Shown here: one piece after another, positions 7,245-17,247 of the stretch
Layout of the letters: each line of letters opens with the position of its first letter
Numbering within the stretch: the stretch's first letter is position 1
Assembly (NCBI GenBank): GCA_030640275.1
Contig: DAOWJR010000033.1
Span: forward strand, 1 to 48,395
Direction: 5' to 3'
DNA: 48,395 bases
DNA from: Actinomycetes bacterium
GTDB lineage: Bacteria > Actinomycetota > Humimicrobiia > JAHJRV01
Program-made: the position numbers and the translations under genes
The notes under the pieces: generated by a model
Told to the model about the DNA's origin: nothing
What the model saw: only the letters and a program-made list of their open reading frames with translations
The model's database searches: none

Positions 7245-9089
7245 TCAGGATATTGGACATTTTATTATTTCTTGTAACCCACAACTATTGCATCCTGCTA
7301 ACCTGCAATCAGGAGTAATTTGTTCATTTAAAGCTTTTTTATATTCTTTAAATAAAAATTTCCTGTTTTGTCCACTCTCAATTATTTCCCACGGGAATAT
7401 TTCATCTTCTTCTCTATGTCTATTAGCATAAAAAGTTATATCTACATTATCCTTTTTTAAAGCAGTTAACCATTTATCATATGAAAATTGTTCTTTCCAA
7501 CTGTCAAATTTACAACCCATTTTCCAGGCAATTCTTATTGCCTTTGAAAGTCTTCTATCCCCTCTCGCAAAAATTGCTTCTATTTGACTTCTATGCACAT
7601 CGTGTATTTTAATAAATACATTTTTTTTCTTAAGTTTTCTTTTCAGATAATTAATCTTTTTATCTAAAATTTCTAATGAATCCTGACCAACCCATTGAAA
7701 TGGTGTATTAGGTTTTGGACAAAAAGGTGAGATTGTTACATTTATCTTTATCCTGCTGTACTTATCTTTTGGAACCTCTGTTTTTGCAATTATTAATATT
7801 TTGTTTATGATATTAATTATTCCATCCAAATCACTCATCTCTTCAGTAGGAAGTCCGACCATAAAGTAAAGTTTTATTCTTTCCCATCCACTTGATAATG
7901 CTGCCCTGGCACAGTTATAAATATCCTCATCTGTAATATTTTTATTTATAACATCTCTTAATCTTTGAGTCCCAGCTTCAGGGGCAAATGTAAGACCTGT
8001 CCTTCTTTCTTGTGAGATAAGGTCCGCTAATTTTACTGAAAAACTATCACATCTTAAAGATGGTAATGATACAGCGGTGTGGCTACCTTCTAAATTTCGC
8101 TTTAAACTTTTTAATAAATATTCAATTTCAGAATAATCAGTTGAAGAAAGTGATGATAGTGAAACCTCCTCATAACCGGTTTCTTCCAATCCTTGTATAA
8201 TCGAATTCAGTATTGATTGGACATTTCTTTCTCTGACTGGTCTATATATAAAACCTGCCAAACAAAATCTACATCCTTTAGAACAACCCCTCATTATCTC
8301 AACCCAAAATCTATCGTGAATTACTTGCGTATTGGGAATAATCAATTTTAATGACTGACTAAAACTTCCAAAATTTAGAATAATATTCCTTACAGCATTT
8401 TTTGGAAATGAGTCCTTAACTATTATTTTCTTCACACTTCCATCGGTTTTATAGATGAAATCATAAAAGGAGGGTACATAAATCCCATCAATTTTACCCA
8501 TCTCTTTGATAATCTCATTTTTATTAAAACCCTTATTTTTTAACTCGCTTAATTTCTCAAGAATGTCTATTATTACATTTTCACCATCACCTATTACAAA
8601 AAAATCAATAAAGGGGGCAATTGGTTCTGGATTAAAAACACCTGGTCCACCAGCTATTATTATGGGATATTCATTCCCTCTATCCTTATATTCTATCGGT
8701 ATTTTTGCAAGATTTAACATATTTACTATATTTGTGAAACATAGTTCATGTTGAACAAAAAAGCCCAATATATCAAATTCCTTGACTGCAATTCTGCTTT
8801 CTAAAGAAAAAAGAGGGGTATCTGTTTTTCTCATTTGCTCCTCCATATCTAACCAAGGAGCGAATGTTCTCTCAGCAACAAAATCAGGATGATTATTTAT
8901 AACATTGTAAAGAATATGAATAGCCATATTTGACATTCCAATCTCATAAAGGTCGGGAAAGGCTAAAACTATTGATGCTTTACATTTTTTAATATCTTTA
9001 TGAACCGAATTTAATTCCCCACCAACATATTGAGATGGTTTTATAACATTATCAATTAATGGATATATATTTATAGGCTTTAAATCCAT
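7245..9089 (-). CDS. TIGR03960-family radical SAM protein
   Basis: The 614-residue protein has an N-terminal domain resembling a cobalamin-binding fold (about 38-180, with IIIAGGPGVFNPEPIAPF), then a radical SAM domain whose cluster cysteines are Cys269, Cys273 and Cys276 (CSKGCRFC). It ends with a Cys-rich tail (CRLAGCNSCGL). The family occurs beside DUF2344 and is predicted to modify a macromolecule; substrate and product are unknown. No cobalamin His motif (DxHxxG) is evident. The ATG is preceded only by a distant GGGG. It follows rodA with a 41-base gap. Confidence 0.88.
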   Translation of the reverse strand: MDLKPINIYPLIDNVIKPSQYVGGELNSVHKDIKKCKASIVLAFPDLYEIGMSNMAIHILYNVINNHPDFVAERTFAPWLDMEEQMRKTDTPLFSLESRIAVKEFDILGFFVQHELCFTNIVNMLNLAKIPIEYKDRGNEYPIIIAGGPGVFNPEPIAPFIDFFVIGDGENVIIDILEKLSELKNKGFNKNEIIKEMGKIDGIYVPSFYDFIYKTDGSVKKIIVKDSFPKNAVRNIILNFGSFSQSLKLIIPNTQVIHDRFWVEIMRGCSKGCRFCLAGFIYRPVRERNVQSILNSIIQGLEETGYEEVSLSSLSSTDYSEIEYLLKSLKRNLEGSHTAVSLPSLRCDSFSVKLADLISQERRTGLTFAPEAGTQRLRDVINKNITDEDIYNCARAALSSGWERIKLYFMVGLPTEEMSDLDGIINIINKILIIAKTEVPKDKYSRIKINVTISPFCPKPNTPFQWVGQDSLEILDKKINYLKRKLKKKNVFIKIHDVHRSQIEAIFARGDRRLSKAIRIAWKMGCKFDSWKEQFSYDKWLTALKKDNVDITFYANRHREEDEIFPWEIIESGQNRKFLFKEYKKALNEQITPDCRLAGCNSCGLQEIIKCPIS

Positions 9090-9130
9090 TTTTTAATTAT
9101 AGACCCCATTTCTCGAGTCAGGCTAATACT

Positions 9131-10270
9131 TTAGATATTATAAAATCTTCGTAGATAAACACTTTCTACTAATCCCAATCCTAAAAATGTGGTGATTAGA
9201 GAACTCCCACCATAACTGATAAGTGGTAGAGTAATTCCAGTTATGGGCATAATTCCTATGGTTACTCCTATATTTATTAATAGATGTAAAGATAGTAGAA
9301 TTGCAATCCCACCACAAAAAAGGGCACCAAATTTATCTTTGGCTACAGTTCCAATTCTTATTACACTAAAGATGAGCAATGTATAAAGAGATATTAGAAT
9401 GACAGCACCTAAAAAGCCCAACTCCTCCCCCAGTACACAGAAAATAAAATCTGTATGAAGCTCGGGAACAAAATGAAGACTTGTTTGAATTCCTTTAAAC
9501 AATCCTTTTCCAGATAGTCCACCAGAACCAACAGTAATTATTGATTGGTTTAATGTATACCCTATACCTAAAGGGTCAATATCTGGATTTATAAATATTA
9601 GTAGCCTATTTAACATGTACTGTTTAACTAATCCCGATTTTATGGCTATTAAAATTGCAAAAAGACCTAAAATAAATATCGAAAAAATATATATCTTTTT
9701 AAGTCCAGCAAGATATAAAATGCCAATTACAACTCCAATATAAATTATAGCTGTGCCTATATCAGGTTGTAATACCAATAGTATTACTGGCATCCCAACA
9801 AGTAATAGAGTTATAATGAGGTCAACAAAATTTACTTCATCCCTTTTTTTTCTAGATAAATATCCAGCAACAGCTATAATAATTCCAATCTTAAAAAATT
9901 CAGATGGCTGCACTTTTAACATTCCCCATCCTATCCAACTCCTCGCTCCGCCAGATACGTGACCAAATATAAAAACTGCTATTAAACCTAATAAATTAAT
10001 TATATAAACAGCCCACCAAAACTTCTCTAACCATATATAATTTAAAAATAGAACCATAAAAAATATTAATAATCCTAATCCCACCCATACTAATTGCTTA
10101 TTAAAAAATGATGAGAAATCTAAATTGAATGAGAACTTAGTTAATCCAATAGCACTATTTATTAGAATTAATCCATAAATAACAAGTAAAATGATAGCAA
10201 AAAATAGTATGAAGTCAAATCCAGTTATTAAATTTTTAATATTAGTTAGTTTTTTATTCTTCGCTTTCAT
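9131..10270 (-). CDS. rodA: Rod-shape peptidoglycan glycosyltransferase RodA
   Basis: This SEDS-family membrane protein polymerises lipid II during cell elongation, together with PBP2. About ten hydrophobic segments are visible, with the family landmarks GGARSWIGWG, QPSEFFKI, QPDIGTA, the extracellular loop HFVPELHTDFIFCVLGEE and the C-terminal PLISYGGSSL. I place the start at ATG 10268-10270, behind GAGAG. This gives 379 residues and a 17-base overlap with mrdA. An upstream extension to 10354 is open but would overlap mrdA by 101 bases and adds non-conserved sequence. Confidence 0.93.
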   Translation of the reverse strand: MKAKNKKLTNIKNLITGFDFILFFAIILLVIYGLILINSAIGLTKFSFNLDFSSFFNKQLVWVGLGLLIFFMVLFLNYIWLEKFWWAVYIINLLGLIAVFIFGHVSGGARSWIGWGMLKVQPSEFFKIGIIIAVAGYLSRKKRDEVNFVDLIITLLLVGMPVILLVLQPDIGTAIIYIGVVIGILYLAGLKKIYIFSIFILGLFAILIAIKSGLVKQYMLNRLLIFINPDIDPLGIGYTLNQSIITVGSGGLSGKGLFKGIQTSLHFVPELHTDFIFCVLGEELGFLGAVILISLYTLLIFSVIRIGTVAKDKFGALFCGGIAILLSLHLLINIGVTIGIMPITGITLPLISYGGSSLITTFLGLGLVESVYLRRFYNI

Positions 10271-12137
10271 AACTGCTCTCAATATTGTATATAAATTCGA
10301 GTAATTCTCTAGCAATTGGAGCTGCGGATTTCCCACCAGAACCCGCTTCTTCAATCATTGATACAATAATATATTCAGGACTTTCAACAGGAGTATAGCA
10401 TGCAAACCATGAAAAATCCTGTTTTCCTGGAACATTACTTGTCCCAGTTTTTCCTGCAACAGAAATTTCATCTAAAGGGAAGCCTTCAAATGCGGATTTT
10501 GCAGTTCCTTCTTTTATAACTAAAATTAATCCCTTTTCTATAATTTCAAAAATTCCTTTTTCTAATGTTTGTTTTTTGTTTATTTTAATAACCTTATTTT
10601 CCACTAATTCTTTTTTTGGTGAAACTATTTTTAAACCAATATGAGGAGTCACCATTTCACCATTATTAGCAATAGTAGAATATAATTGGGCTATTTGAAT
10701 GGGCGAAACTAATATATCCCCTTGACCAATGGCTAAGTTTACACTATCTCCAGGATACCATCTCGCAAGAGTTGGATTATCTTTAAAATATTCACTTTTC
10801 CACTTTTTATTTGAAATTATCCCTTTTGATTCAAAAGGTAAATCAACACCAGTAAGCTCATCTAAACCCAAAATCTTCGAATAATGATAAAAAGCATCAC
10901 CAGATTTTTTACTATTATTATGTAGAGACAGACCTATTTCATAAAAAACAATATTACATGATTCCTGAATACCTTCTATGAGATTGATATCACCATGACC
11001 CCACTTCTTCCAGCAATATCTCTTATGTTCATCTCCGAGTTCTTTCCAAACACCAAGACATTTGTAATTTTTACCATAAGGTTCAACTAAATTTTCACCT
11101 AAACCTGCAGCAGCAGTTACTACCTTGTATATTGACCCTGGTGAATAACTCATCAATGTTCTGTTGTTTAGTGGAAAATTACTTTCTGGATTATTTAAAT
11201 TAGACCAATCCTTTTCTGAAATTCCTCCAATGAAAATATTGGGGTCATAAGTTGGGTATGAAGTGAGTGCTAAAATCTGGTTTGTTTTTGCATCAAGTAT
11301 AATTAATGAACCAGCTGGAGCTTTATAGTACTCATTAGTCTTTTCATCACGCCTTTCTCTAGCTTTCTCTATCCACTTTTTTAAAACCTCTTCAGCCTTT
11401 CTCTGTAAATTAATATCTATTGTTAAATATAAATTATTCCCTGGAATTGGTTTTACTTTACCTAGTTCCCTAACTATATTCCCGGTGGGATCAACTTCCA
11501 CAGTTTTACTACCATTTTGACCTGATAAAAATGGCTCATAATATAGCTCAACTCCTGCTTTTCCAACTACATCACCTGGATGATATCCATATTTAAATTT
11601 TTCCTGTTGTAACTCTTCTAATGTTATCTGACCGACATATCCCAGTATGTGGGAAGATACATCCCCATTTGGATAATTTCTTAACGGGACTGCTTTTACT
11701 ATTACACCTGGAAATTCATCAGAGTGTTCCTTTATAAATGTTGCTAATTCTTTATCTATATCTTCAACTATATCTATATAACCCTTTATATATTCTCTTT
11801 CGTCAGATAATTTTTTTTCTAAATTATGATAAGATTTTCCTAAAACAGGTGCTAATCTTTTTAAAACTTCTGGATTATCATCAATTATTTCTGGATCAAC
11901 ACTTATTACAAGACCCGGTCTATTATAAGACAATATTATTCCATTTCTGTCATAAATAATACCACGAGGGGCTACATCTCTTATTGTTTTGGTTCTAATC
12001 TCCTTCGCTTCCTGTGCATAGCTTTCACCCATTATTACCTGTAGATACCAGAGACGAAGAAGCAGAGTAGTTGAAATAAGAAAAACTATGAAGTATAGGA
12101 GTTTTAGTCTATTAAATATTGAAGTTTCTTTTTTCAA
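10254..12137 (-). CDS. mrdA: Penicillin-binding protein 2 (class B transpeptidase)
   Basis: The 627-residue protein has one N-terminal membrane anchor (about 12-33), the dimerisation region with APRGIIYDRNG (56-66), and a transpeptidase domain with SIYK (active Ser335, Lys338), SCN (393-395) and KTG (563-565). It crosslinks peptidoglycan in the elongasome with RodA. The start is TTG at 12135-12137, nine bases after AGGAG. It lies between mreD and rodA in the canonical mreBCD-mrdA-rodA order. Confidence 0.96.
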   Translation of the reverse strand: MKKETSIFNRLKLLYFIVFLISTTLLLRLWYLQVIMGESYAQEAKEIRTKTIRDVAPRGIIYDRNGIILSYNRPGLVISVDPEIIDDNPEVLKRLAPVLGKSYHNLEKKLSDEREYIKGYIDIVEDIDKELATFIKEHSDEFPGVIVKAVPLRNYPNGDVSSHILGYVGQITLEELQQEKFKYGYHPGDVVGKAGVELYYEPFLSGQNGSKTVEVDPTGNIVRELGKVKPIPGNNLYLTIDINLQRKAEEVLKKWIEKARERRDEKTNEYYKAPAGSLIILDAKTNQILALTSYPTYDPNIFIGGISEKDWSNLNNPESNFPLNNRTLMSYSPGSIYKVVTAAAGLGENLVEPYGKNYKCLGVWKELGDEHKRYCWKKWGHGDINLIEGIQESCNIVFYEIGLSLHNNSKKSGDAFYHYSKILGLDELTGVDLPFESKGIISNKKWKSEYFKDNPTLARWYPGDSVNLAIGQGDILVSPIQIAQLYSTIANNGEMVTPHIGLKIVSPKKELVENKVIKINKKQTLEKGIFEIIEKGLILVIKEGTAKSAFEGFPLDEISVAGKTGTSNVPGKQDFSWFACYTPVESPEYIIVSMIEEAGSGGKSAAPIARELLEFIYNIESSYESEE

Positions 12138-12152
12138 AATCTGATGCTCCTA

Positions 12153-12635
12153 TCATTTTAATAATGAACCAATTTTTTTAATTATTGGATGAATAATTAA
12201 CATTACTAAACCATTAATTAAAGGTTGATAGATTATTTTATTTATTAAATTACCCTGTATCACTTCTTTTCCTAAAGAGAAAGATATTATATGTGTTAAA
12301 AATACCCAAATTTCTGTTACTATAATCATTACAATGGTGGGAATAATATAATGTTCTCCAGTAAAAATTCTTTTAACTCTCAAAGATATAAACGCGCTTA
12401 TCATATTGACAAATGCGAACAATCCTAAAATGTGACCGAATAAAAAATCACTACAAATCCCAGCAAAAAAACCGAAAATAATTGCAAAAAATTCACCAAA
12501 TATGAGTGAAGTAGATATAACAATGACCAGAACTAAGTTTAATTGGATACCTCCAACTAATATATAATTTGCTATTGTGCTCTGGATTGCCAAAGTTATA
12601 AGAAGTAAAAAAAGAGAGAAGAAGAATTTTTTCAT
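12153..12635 (-). CDS. mreD: Rod-shape-determining membrane protein MreD
   Basis: The 160-residue protein is almost entirely hydrophobic, with about five membrane segments including FFAIIFGFFAGICSDFLFG, the best conserved MreD stretch. MreD links MreC and MreB to the wall-synthesis enzymes at the membrane. The ATG follows AAAGG closely. Assignment rests on size, topology and position between mreC and mrdA. Confidence 0.9.
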   Translation of the reverse strand: MKKFFFSLFLLLITLAIQSTIANYILVGGIQLNLVLVIVISTSLIFGEFFAIIFGFFAGICSDFLFGHILGLFAFVNMISAFISLRVKRIFTGEHYIIPTIVMIIVTEIWVFLTHIISFSLGKEVIQGNLINKIIYQPLINGLVMLIIHPIIKKIGSLLK

Positions 12636-12662
12636 ATACCTTTACTTAAAAATTAAAATTTT

Positions 12663-13490
12663 TTAATCTAATGAGGTAAAATTTGTAATAATAAGAACCT
12701 CTTCTATATTATCAAAATTGCATGCTGGTAAAATTTTAATAGTTTTATATAACTCATAATCTAAATTTTTTATATCAGAGACTCTACCAATCTGAATTCC
12801 CTTAGGGAAAATTCCACCCAATCCCGATGTTATGATAATATCACCAATATCCACCTCTGCCTCCTTTGGAACTAAATCAAATTTTAGAGTATTAGTCCCA
12901 ATTCCCTGAATAATACCGGTTTTCCTGGAATCTTGAACCATAGCAGCAATAGAACTGTTCGGGTCAGTTATTAGTTTCACCTCTGAAAAATTGCGCGAAG
13001 TAGTTATGACCCTTCCTATTAAACCCGATTGACTTATAACAGACATATTTATTTTTATATTATGATTGGTACCTTTATCAATGAAAAAAGAGTGTTTCCA
13101 ACCTGTTTTGGCTTTTCCAATAACTTTCGCTAATTTTATTTCAAATTGCTCATAATAAGAACTTCCCAAAAGTTCTCTAAGTTCCCTGTTCTCTCTTTCT
13201 AATTCTTTTAAATAAATATTTTCTTTTAACAGAGTATTTGTTTTCTCAGTAAGTATTCTATTTTCTTCAAGAATATTTGAAAGTTTATTTATAGTTTTAA
13301 TAGATTTTATAAAAGGATTTATTAGAAATGTCACAGCTTCTTGTAATGGTGAGACTACTTCTAAGATAATTGATTTTCCTATAGGTAGTATATTTTGATA
13401 TTTTAAATTGAAGGAAGCCAATATGATACAGAGAACTATTAAAATACCAAGAATTATTTTATTTTTTCTTCTCGGTAATGAGAGAGCCAT
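12663..13490 (-). CDS. mreC: Rod-shape-determining protein MreC
   Basis: An N-terminal membrane anchor (IILGILIVLCIILASF) is followed by a coiled coil (about 75-110, rich in Glu, Asn and Leu) and the two-lobed beta domain typical of MreC, with GLIGRVI and the conserved late segment VDIGDIIITSGLGGIFPKG. It is an extracytoplasmic scaffold for PBP2. I prefer the ATG at 13490 (275 residues). An upstream ATG at 13514 overlaps the mreB end by 17 bases and has no SD. Neither start has ideal spacing from the AGAGAGG and AAAAAGG tracts present. Confidence 0.9.
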   Translation of the reverse strand: MALSLPRRKNKIILGILIVLCIILASFNLKYQNILPIGKSIILEVVSPLQEAVTFLINPFIKSIKTINKLSNILEENRILTEKTNTLLKENIYLKELERENRELRELLGSSYYEQFEIKLAKVIGKAKTGWKHSFFIDKGTNHNIKINMSVISQSGLIGRVITTSRNFSEVKLITDPNSSIAAMVQDSRKTGIIQGIGTNTLKFDLVPKEAEVDIGDIIITSGLGGIFPKGIQIGRVSDIKNLDYELYKTIKILPACNFDNIEEVLIITNFTSLD

Positions 13491-13497
13491 AACCTTT

Positions 13498-14538
13498 TTA
13501 TACACCTCTCTCATATGATATTAAATTTTTAAAAAGCTCAAAATTTTCAACGCATTTTCCTGCTCCCAGGACAACAGCCTCTAAAGGATTTTCAGTTGTA
13601 AGAACTTCACATTTTGTATGATGTTTCAGTCTATCTGACATTCCTTTAAGAAGAGAGCCACCTCCAACCATCATTATTCCATTATCATAGATGTCTGCAA
13701 TTAATTCAGGTGGGGTTTTATCAAAAGCCTCAACTATAGCATTGATAATTGTATTTAATGTCTCATCTAAAGCATCTCTTACATCTTTACTAGAAAGTAT
13801 TATGCTCTTTGGAAGACCAGTAACTAAATCTCTTCCTCTTGCCTCAACTGTCTCTTCCTCATTTTGAGTAAAAGCTGACCCTATCTCTATTTTTATTGCT
13901 TCAGCAGTAGTTTCTCCTATCAGTAAATTATGGTCTCTTTTAAGCATATTTATTATTGCTTCATCCATCTCATTTCCAGCTACTCTTATGGATTGACTAA
14001 CAACTATTCCACCTAAAGAAATAACTGCTATTTCAGTTGTACCTCCCCCGATATCTACAATCATGTACCCAATTGGCTCACTAACAGGTAATTCAGTTCC
14101 TATTGCTGCTGCCATTGGTTCTTCTAAAATATATACAGCTCTAACTCCAGACTGTTCAGCAGCTTCAATAACTGCTCTTCTCTCAACTCCGGTAATTCCA
14201 GAAGGGACACATATTATCACTCTTGGCCTTGCAAAAAAATTGAATTTATGAACTTTATTAATGAAATAACGTAACATTTTTTGTGTAATATCAAAATCTG
14301 ATATCACTCCGTCCCTCAATGGTTTTATTGCTACTATTGAACTGGGAGTCCTACCAACCATTCTTTTTGCTTCTGAACCTACTGCTAATATATCATTGTT
14401 ATCTCTATTAATTGCAACAACAGATGGTTCCCTTAAAACTATTCCTTTTCCTCTGACATAAACCATTGAATTAACAGTACCCAGGTCTATTCCCATATCT
14501 CTACCAACTAAACCTGTAAAAAAGTCAAATATAGACAT
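13498..14538 (-). CDS. mreB: Actin-like rod-shape protein MreB
   Basis: The 346-residue protein shows the actin-fold motifs: phosphate-1 MGIDLGTVNS (about 15-24), IAIKPLRDGVI, the phosphate-2 segment IVDIGGGTTEIAVIS, and the adenosine segment MMVGGGSLLKG. It polymerises under the membrane and directs elongation-mode wall synthesis. A strong AAAGGAG lies eight bases before the ATG. It heads the mreB-mreC-mreD-mrdA-rodA cluster. Confidence 0.97.
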   Translation of the reverse strand: MSIFDFFTGLVGRDMGIDLGTVNSMVYVRGKGIVLREPSVVAINRDNNDILAVGSEAKRMVGRTPSSIVAIKPLRDGVISDFDITQKMLRYFINKVHKFNFFARPRVIICVPSGITGVERRAVIEAAEQSGVRAVYILEEPMAAAIGTELPVSEPIGYMIVDIGGGTTEIAVISLGGIVVSQSIRVAGNEMDEAIINMLKRDHNLLIGETTAEAIKIEIGSAFTQNEEETVEARGRDLVTGLPKSIILSSKDVRDALDETLNTIINAIVEAFDKTPPELIADIYDNGIMMVGGGSLLKGMSDRLKHHTKCEVLTTENPLEAVVLGAGKCVENFELFKNLISYERGV

Positions 14539-14593
14539 CTAATATCTCCTTTAAATAAAAAGTAAAATTGTTATGCTAATATTAAATCTTTCA

Positions 14594-14845
14594 CTAATAC
14601 CTTCGTGTCAAGTCCACAACAAGAAATGCAATCAACATTCCAATTATAGCTGCTAAAGTAATCCTAAAATAAAGACTGAGACTCATATCAAATAAATAAA
14701 GATTTAAAGAGAGTGGTTTAAGTCCAACTTTTAAACCCTCATCTAAAATAGGTAACACATCCTTCAATATATGCCCTAAAATTGCTCCAAAAAAAAGACC
14801 TACAAGTAATGTTATAAAAATCCTTCCAGTTCTTCTCGTTCTCAA
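14594..14845 (-). CDS. DUF4321 small membrane protein
   Basis: The 83-residue protein has a basic N-terminus, one hydrophobic helix (about 9-24), a linker with DVLPILDEG and a second helix (about 60-77). This layout and the GLFFGAILGHIL pattern fit the DUF4321 family, which often lies next to mreB or ndk-type genes and has no known function. The start is TTG at 14843-14845, four bases after AAGGAGG. It lies between ndk and mreB, so a link to cell shape is possible but unproven. Confidence 0.72.
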   Translation of the reverse strand: MRTRRTGRIFITLLVGLFFGAILGHILKDVLPILDEGLKVGLKPLSLNLYLFDMSLSLYFRITLAAIIGMLIAFLVVDLTRRY

Positions 14846-14856
14846 ACTTCCTCCTT

Positions 14857-15270
14857 TTATTCTTCTTGAAAAAACAATGATATCTCTCTTTTAGCACTTT
14901 TAATAGAATCTGAACCATGAATAATATTTCTTTCGATATTAAGACCATAGTCTCCTCTTATTGTACCTATCGCAGCCTTTCTTGAATCGGTTGGACCCAT
15001 CATTAATCTGAATGTTGAAATAACATCCTCACCTTCAACTATCATAACAACAACTGAAGCAGATGTTATAAAATTAATCAAATGTCTATAAAACGGTTTT
15101 TTTTTATGTTCCTCATAATGCTTCTCCGCTAATTCTTTAGAGATCCTCATCATCTTCAAATTGGTTATTTTTAGCCCTTTTCTTTCAATACGAGAAATTA
15201 TTTCACCAATTAATTTTTTTTGAATTCCATCTGGTTTTATAATTACAAGTGTTCTTTCTTTAATATCCAT
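14857..15270 (-). CDS. ndk: Nucleoside diphosphate kinase
   Basis: The 137-residue enzyme transfers phosphate from ATP to NDPs through a phosphohistidine. It begins with TLVIIKPDG and carries the active-site His118 in NIIHGSDS; MGPTDSRKA and GTIRGDYG are also present. The length is standard. A GAGGAG lies very close (two bases) to the ATG. It starts 13 bases after the zinc-ribbon gene ends and is followed within 12 bases by the DUF4321 gene. Confidence 0.97.
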   Translation of the reverse strand: MDIKERTLVIIKPDGIQKKLIGEIISRIERKGLKITNLKMMRISKELAEKHYEEHKKKPFYRHLINFITSASVVVMIVEGEDVISTFRLMMGPTDSRKAAIGTIRGDYGLNIERNIIHGSDSIKSAKREISLFFQEE

Positions 15271-15282
15271 TTCTCCTCAATT

Positions 15283-15723
15283 CTATAATGGTGTTTTACA
15301 AAACGGACAAATTGACCAGTTTAATTGAAGTGGTTTTCCGCACTTTGGACACGGATTTTTTAATTTCTTACGACAATATGGACAAATATAGAAATCTTTC
15401 TCTACGTTATTCCCGCAAGCTGGACACTTAAGAATCTGCAAATTCATTAATGATTCCTTTGTTTCTATCTCTAATTCCCGTTCCATGACATCTTGAATAT
15501 ACTCAGATGGTCTTAAAATTAAATATATTAAAAGCCCAAAAAAATTAAAGATAAAAACAACCAGAGCCCAGAGTAAACCACTTGTTCCTCTCTGATTCGC
15601 ATCTCTATAGGTCCAATATACAAAACTTAACCAGATAACAACAATGAAATATAAAAAGAGATATATAATAAATTTAAAAAATTCCGATTGGAAAAAAGCC
15701 AATATATCTTGAAAAATCTGCAA
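15283..15723 (-). CDS. Membrane protein with C-terminal double zinc ribbon
   Basis: The 146-residue protein has two hydrophobic segments (about 17-37 and 50-70) separated by a short YRDANQRGTSG loop. A cytoplasmic tail carries four CxxC pairs (CPAC, CPYC, CPKC, CPFC), enough for two zinc ribbons. The loop resembles the phospholipase_D-nuclease N-terminal type of membrane hairpin. The function is unknown. The start is TTG at 15721-15723, seven bases after GGGAG. It lies between folC and ndk, with a 191-base AT-rich gap on the folC side. Confidence 0.75.
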   Translation of the reverse strand: MQIFQDILAFFQSEFFKFIIYLFLYFIVVIWLSFVYWTYRDANQRGTSGLLWALVVFIFNFFGLLIYLILRPSEYIQDVMERELEIETKESLMNLQILKCPACGNNVEKDFYICPYCRKKLKNPCPKCGKPLQLNWSICPFCKTPL

Positions 15724-15914
15724 TGTATTGCTCCCTTTTAATAATAATTTTATTTATCAATTAATTAAGAAATACTTATATTGTATTTTTTTGTATTTTT
15801 TATATCTAATTATTTTATTTTCTTGTTACTAAACCTTAAAAATAGGACAGTTTAAAAATTTAATAAATTCTATAATATTTGATTACAATATAGCAAGAAA
15901 AAATTACTTTAAAA

Positions 15915-17225
15915 TTATATATTTAATGCTTTCTTGGCAAGAGGTATATTTGTAAATGACCCACAAATACATATCAGATCATTCTCTTTAGAAAACTTCA
16001 TTGCTAAATCTATGGAATTTGATATGGTTTTTCTTTTAAAAATCTTTGGTGGCCCTCCCTTCATCTCCTTCTTAACCTTTTTTGCTAATATATAAAGTTT
16101 TTCATAAGGATATCTCCTAAATGATTTACTTTCTGTAATTATCAGGTTATCTGTAATTGACCAGATAATCTGTAACATCTTTTTGGCATCTTTGTCGCTA
16201 AGAACAGCAAAAATTAAATGAAGCTTTTCATATTGAAAATTCTCTTTAATTTCAAATACTAATTTTTTTATTGCTCCAGGATTATGAGACCCATCTAAAA
16301 TAATAGTTGGATTTTCCCACACTTTTTCTAATCTTCCTCTAAAATCAACTGGAATTAATGTATTTTTTAATAATTCTGGTTTTATATTCTCCTTTCCTAT
16401 AAAAAGTTCAGTTGCTGCAATTGCCATGGCTGCATTTTCACATTGATATTTTGAAATCTGGTTTATTCTTATTCTCATGAAATTATTATAAATTCCCTTA
16501 ATATCAGCTATTCTATAGTTATTCTTTTTTTGATAATCTTCAATAAAAAAATCCTTATTAATCTGAAACAATCTTGCCCTTTTTTCTTCACACTTTTTAT
16601 TTAGTACTTCTAAAACATCTTTATTAGACGAACCAGTTACTACATATGCTTTATCCTTTATAACCTCAGCTTTTTCTATTGCAATTTTACGAATTGTGTC
16701 ACCAAGATATTTCGTATGTTCTTTTGTAACATTAGTTAATACAACAACTTTAGAATCAGCTAAATTTGTAGCATCCCATCTTCCACCCATTCCAGCTTCT
16801 AATACCACACAATTGCATTTTCTTTCACTAAAATATAAGAAAGCCATTGAAGTTAAAATCTCAAAGTGGGTTACTTTTTTAGAACCTGGAGAATTTTCTA
16901 ATTCATTTGCTATTTTTTTAATCTTCTCATAATAAGAGACAAGATCATTTTCACTGATAAATTCATTATCAATTGCAAATCTCTCAATATATGAAAATAT
17001 GTGAGGAGAGATGTAGCAACCAGTTTTATATCCCAGGTGTGTTAATATAGAGCTAATCATTCTCGTAGTTGATGTTTTCCCATTAGTTCCAACTATATGG
17101 ATAGTAGGATAATCATTCTGAGGATTATTCAGTCTATTACAAATTTCACTTATAGTATCGAGACTGGGATTTGTTCCAAACTTTTCAGTGGCATCCAACT
17201 CTGCCACTACTTGCTTAAAGGTCAA
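15915..17225 (-). CDS. folC: Bifunctional folylpolyglutamate synthase / dihydrofolate synthase
   Basis: The 436-residue Mur-ligase-like enzyme adds glutamate to folates. It has the P-loop IHIVGTNGKTSTT (about 43-55), the family segment VVLEAGMGGRWDATN, and the second ATP-site signature ILDGSHNPGA. The start is TTG at 17223-17225, six bases after AGGA. It follows valS by 22 bases, the common valS-folC pairing of low-GC Gram-positives, and should share the valS T-box-controlled transcript. Confidence 0.95.
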   Translation of the reverse strand: MTFKQVVAELDATEKFGTNPSLDTISEICNRLNNPQNDYPTIHIVGTNGKTSTTRMISSILTHLGYKTGCYISPHIFSYIERFAIDNEFISENDLVSYYEKIKKIANELENSPGSKKVTHFEILTSMAFLYFSERKCNCVVLEAGMGGRWDATNLADSKVVVLTNVTKEHTKYLGDTIRKIAIEKAEVIKDKAYVVTGSSNKDVLEVLNKKCEEKRARLFQINKDFFIEDYQKKNNYRIADIKGIYNNFMRIRINQISKYQCENAAMAIAATELFIGKENIKPELLKNTLIPVDFRGRLEKVWENPTIILDGSHNPGAIKKLVFEIKENFQYEKLHLIFAVLSDKDAKKMLQIIWSITDNLIITESKSFRRYPYEKLYILAKKVKKEMKGGPPKIFKRKTISNSIDLAMKFSKENDLICICGSFTNIPLAKKALNI

Positions 17226-17247
17226 TTTTCATCCTAAAATTAAGAAT

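Noticed and set aside
10271..10354. Longer N-terminus for rodA
   Set aside because: It would overlap mrdA by 101 bases, and the added residues are the mrdA 3' end in another frame; the ATG at 10270 fits the family.
14739..14948. A minus-strand frame overlapping the ndk/DUF4321 junction
   Set aside because: It overlaps two better-supported genes and carries no recognisable sequence.
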